Of a DNA stretch of 64,000 nucleotides, positions 62,367-64,000 are shown one piece after another; the stretch's first letter is position 1, and each line of letters begins with the position of its first letter. Both the position numbers and the translations under genes were made by a program. The notes beneath the pieces were generated by a model. That model worked only from the letters and a program-made list of their open reading frames with translations. It was not told the origin of the DNA and ran no database searches. Origin of the DNA: a bacterium (GTDB lineage Bacteria > Bacteroidota > Bacteroidia > Cytophagales > Cyclobacteriaceae); assembly GCA_024743255.1 (NCBI GenBank), contig JANSWY010000026.1, positions 1-64,000 on the forward strand. Direction: 5' to 3'.

Positions 62367-63272
62367 ATGGATAATACAAAGTTGGTTACTATCGTTATGG
62401 CTACATATAATAGAAGCAATATAATAGGTTATTCTATCAAGTCTGTTATTAATCAAACCCACAAGAATTGGGAACTAATTGTAATAGGAGATAAGTGCAC
62501 TGATGACACTGAACAAACTGTAGCATCATTCAATGATCCACGGATTACTTTTAAAAATCTTGAAACTAATATTGGAGAACAGTCAGGTCCAAATAACATT
62601 GGATTGGAAATGTCCAACGGGCAGTACATAGCAATTTTGAATCATGATGACTTATGGATGGATAATCATCTTGAAACCTTAATTGATTCAATTGAATCAA
62701 CGGATGCAGACCTGACTTATTCGTGGTGGATCTCTGCCGACCGTAAAGGTTTCAACAAACTTAACCTGGACCCAACTGGTGGTTTCAGTCTGGATGGATT
62801 CTACCCGGCCTCATCATGGCTTTTTAAGTCAGACTTAAGAACATCGATAGGACCATGGAAATATTTTAAAGAAATTCACCAAATACCTTCACAAGATTGG
62901 ATTAAACGAGTTTTTAAAAAAGGCAAGAAAATTTCTTCTTCACGAAATGTTTCAATGATTGCAGTTCAATCAGGATTAAGAAAAGACTCCTATATCAATC
63001 GTGAATACAAAATCAGTGAAACTTGGTTCAACAAACTACAAGAACAGGATCTACTCCTAAAAGAAGTATTGCTGGAGAATTGCATTGAATTCACAAAACG
63101 AGAAAAAGAAATTTTTTTACACCTGAAAATGTTTGTCTGGAATATATTGAAATATTTAGTGGTAAAATCTAATTTTAGCCCATTAGAAGTAAGACGAAAG
63201 TTAACTTATTGGAAAAAAGGTGGATCTGTTAATGCGTTGAGAAAAAGAAGAGGTTTAAAAAAAATACGATGA
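62367..63272 (+). CDS. Glycosyltransferase family 2
   Basis: A GT-A fold inverting transferase: VTIVMATYNRSNIIGYSIKSVINQTHKNWELIVIGDKCTDDTE (residues about 7-49), then the metal-binding acidic motif in LNHDDLWMDNH (about 89-99). The sugar specificity cannot be read. It has 301 residues and no membrane segment. It overlaps the RmlC-like gene by four bases (ATGA). Together with the divergent flippase it suggests O-antigen or capsule assembly. Confidence 0.88.
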   Translation: MDNTKLVTIVMATYNRSNIIGYSIKSVINQTHKNWELIVIGDKCTDDTEQTVASFNDPRITFKNLETNIGEQSGPNNIGLEMSNGQYIAILNHDDLWMDNHLETLIDSIESTDADLTYSWWISADRKGFNKLNLDPTGGFSLDGFYPASSWLFKSDLRTSIGPWKYFKEIHQIPSQDWIKRVFKKGKKISSSRNVSMIAVQSGLRKDSYINREYKISETWFNKLQEQDLLLKEVLLENCIEFTKREKEIFLHLKMFVWNILKYLVVKSNFSPLEVRRKLTYWKKGGSVNALRKRRGLKKIR

Positions 63273-63787
63273 GTTGGAAATTATCTGGTTCAAAAAAGGA
63301 TAAGCAAGGAATTACTTCTGCCTGGGAAATTACCGAGCAAAAACTAATTGATGGCGTTAAAATTAAGCAAATGAAAAATGTCATCAAAAACGAAGGGCTA
63401 CTAACGGAAATTTATCGTTCAGATTGGGAACTAGACGATACAATTGTCGACCAAGTATTTCAAATTAAGATGAATCCCAATTCTGTTTCTGGTTGGCATG
63501 CTCATGAATTCACAACCGATAGGATATTTATTAATAAAGGCTTTATCAAGGTTGTGCTATTTGATAGCCGGCAGGATTCACCCACCTATAAGGTTATTAA
63601 TGAATTTAAGGCTGGGATTGAGAGACCAATGATATTAACTATTCCCCCAAAGGTATTTCATGCTGTACAAAACATCCATTTTGCGGAAAGCTCGTTATTG
63701 AACTTGGTTGATATTGCTTACCAATATGAGGATCCAGATCACTGGAGAGTTCCTTTAGATCATCCAGATATCCCATATAAATTTTAA
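63269..63787 (+). CDS. RmlC-like cupin (dTDP-4-dehydrorhamnose 3,5-epimerase family)
   Basis: 172 residues with a jelly-roll fold pattern: ITSAWEITEQKLIDGVKIKQMKNVIKNEG near the start, SGWHAHEFTTDRIFINKGFIKVVLFD in the middle (its His is the likely epimerase base), IPPKVFHAVQNI, and VPLDHPDIPYKF at the end. The C-terminal HPDIPY is the RmlC hallmark. Its substrate is a nucleotide sugar or sugar ring; whether it is the rhamnose enzyme is uncertain because no other rml genes are visible. It is translated together with the glycosyltransferase. Confidence 0.82.
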   Translation: MSWKLSGSKKDKQGITSAWEITEQKLIDGVKIKQMKNVIKNEGLLTEIYRSDWELDDTIVDQVFQIKMNPNSVSGWHAHEFTTDRIFINKGFIKVVLFDSRQDSPTYKVINEFKAGIERPMILTIPPKVFHAVQNIHFAESSLLNLVDIAYQYEDPDHWRVPLDHPDIPYKF

Positions 63788-63970
63788 TATCAATCAAGGA
63801 TTTGTATAATTATTTAGTTTAAAAACTACTTCCAATTAGTACTCAGAAGCTTTTAGTGTGCATGACGAACTGAAACTCCTAAATACTTTTATTTGCAGCG
63901 AATTTTTACGGCACTTTTCCAAAGTTACAATTGTTACATATAAGCAAACAGCTCACTCTATTTTCGTCAT

Positions 63971-64000
63971 ATGAAAAACACTTCATTAGCAACAAGTATA
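63971..64000 (+). CDS. Possible start of the next gene (cut by the window edge)
   Basis: An ATG opens MKNTSLATSI and runs to the right edge without a stop. Too short to identify. The 183 bases before it (63788-63970) show no gene or strong hairpin. Confidence 0.3.
   Translation, partial: MKNTSLATSI

Overview
The window is a dense stretch of chromosome from a member of the Bacteroidota, most likely the order Cytophagales (marine Reichenbachiella/Ekhidna/Marivirga-type bacteria). The evidence is AT-rich DNA, few Shine-Dalgarno sites, Bacteroidota-type promoter motifs (TTG, a spacer of about 19, then TAnnTTTG), a type IX secretion gene (porQ), PD40/OmpA proteins, Na+-NQR, and signal peptides ending in '-AQ'. 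The assignment is by family resemblance only. No prophage, insertion sequence, CRISPR array or rRNA was seen; there is one tRNA gene.

Layout. 1-8063: end of a GH65 glycosidase, then the minus-strand run lon-porQ-hslU and a divergent PD40/OmpA protein with PorE-like architecture. 8072-15082: GH3-type adenylating enzyme, dxr and rseP in one operon, a DegP-type protease, and dnaA. 15357-18590: methylmalonyl-CoA mutase (two subunits). 18643-26048: an exported TPR-CHAT (caspase-like) protein of 1404 residues, a MOSC protein, a FecR-like protein and a CHASE2 membrane protein; this is the best candidate for an undescribed system. 26202-28185: meaB (mutase chaperone) followed by a DUF4430 lipoprotein and an S-component-like membrane protein, possibly a corrinoid uptake unit serving the B12-dependent mutase. 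28281-37033: DUF547 protein, a flavin oxidoreductase plus polyferredoxin membrane protein, porin-like proteins, several unknown membrane proteins and tRNA-Arg(ACG). 37040-40752: PAP2-like protein, rpoN and asnS. 40861-44638: ferric iron ABC transporter with a perfect palindromic operator. 44784-51615: PspC, a degenerate arginase-fold protein, nqrF, accD with a broken zinc ribbon, leuB and leuA. 51777-57782: unknown helical protein, sigma factor, SRPBCC protein, AraC regulator, serine hydrolase. 57859-64000: carB, then the start of a surface-polysaccharide cluster (flippase, glycosyltransferase, RmlC-like cupin).

Recurring themes. Envelope quality control is heavily represented: Lon, HslU, RseP, DegP, PspC and the CHAT/FecR/CHASE2 group. 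Propionate/B12 metabolism links mutAB, meaB and the DUF4430 pair. Three central enzymes lack parts usual in the family: LeuA has no C-terminal regulatory domain, CarB has no allosteric domain, and AccD retains one of four zinc cysteines. Three intergenic gaps (40752-40822, 46448-46598, 49006-49155) carry seven-base tandem repeats, two of them inside or beside related copies of one dispersed element.
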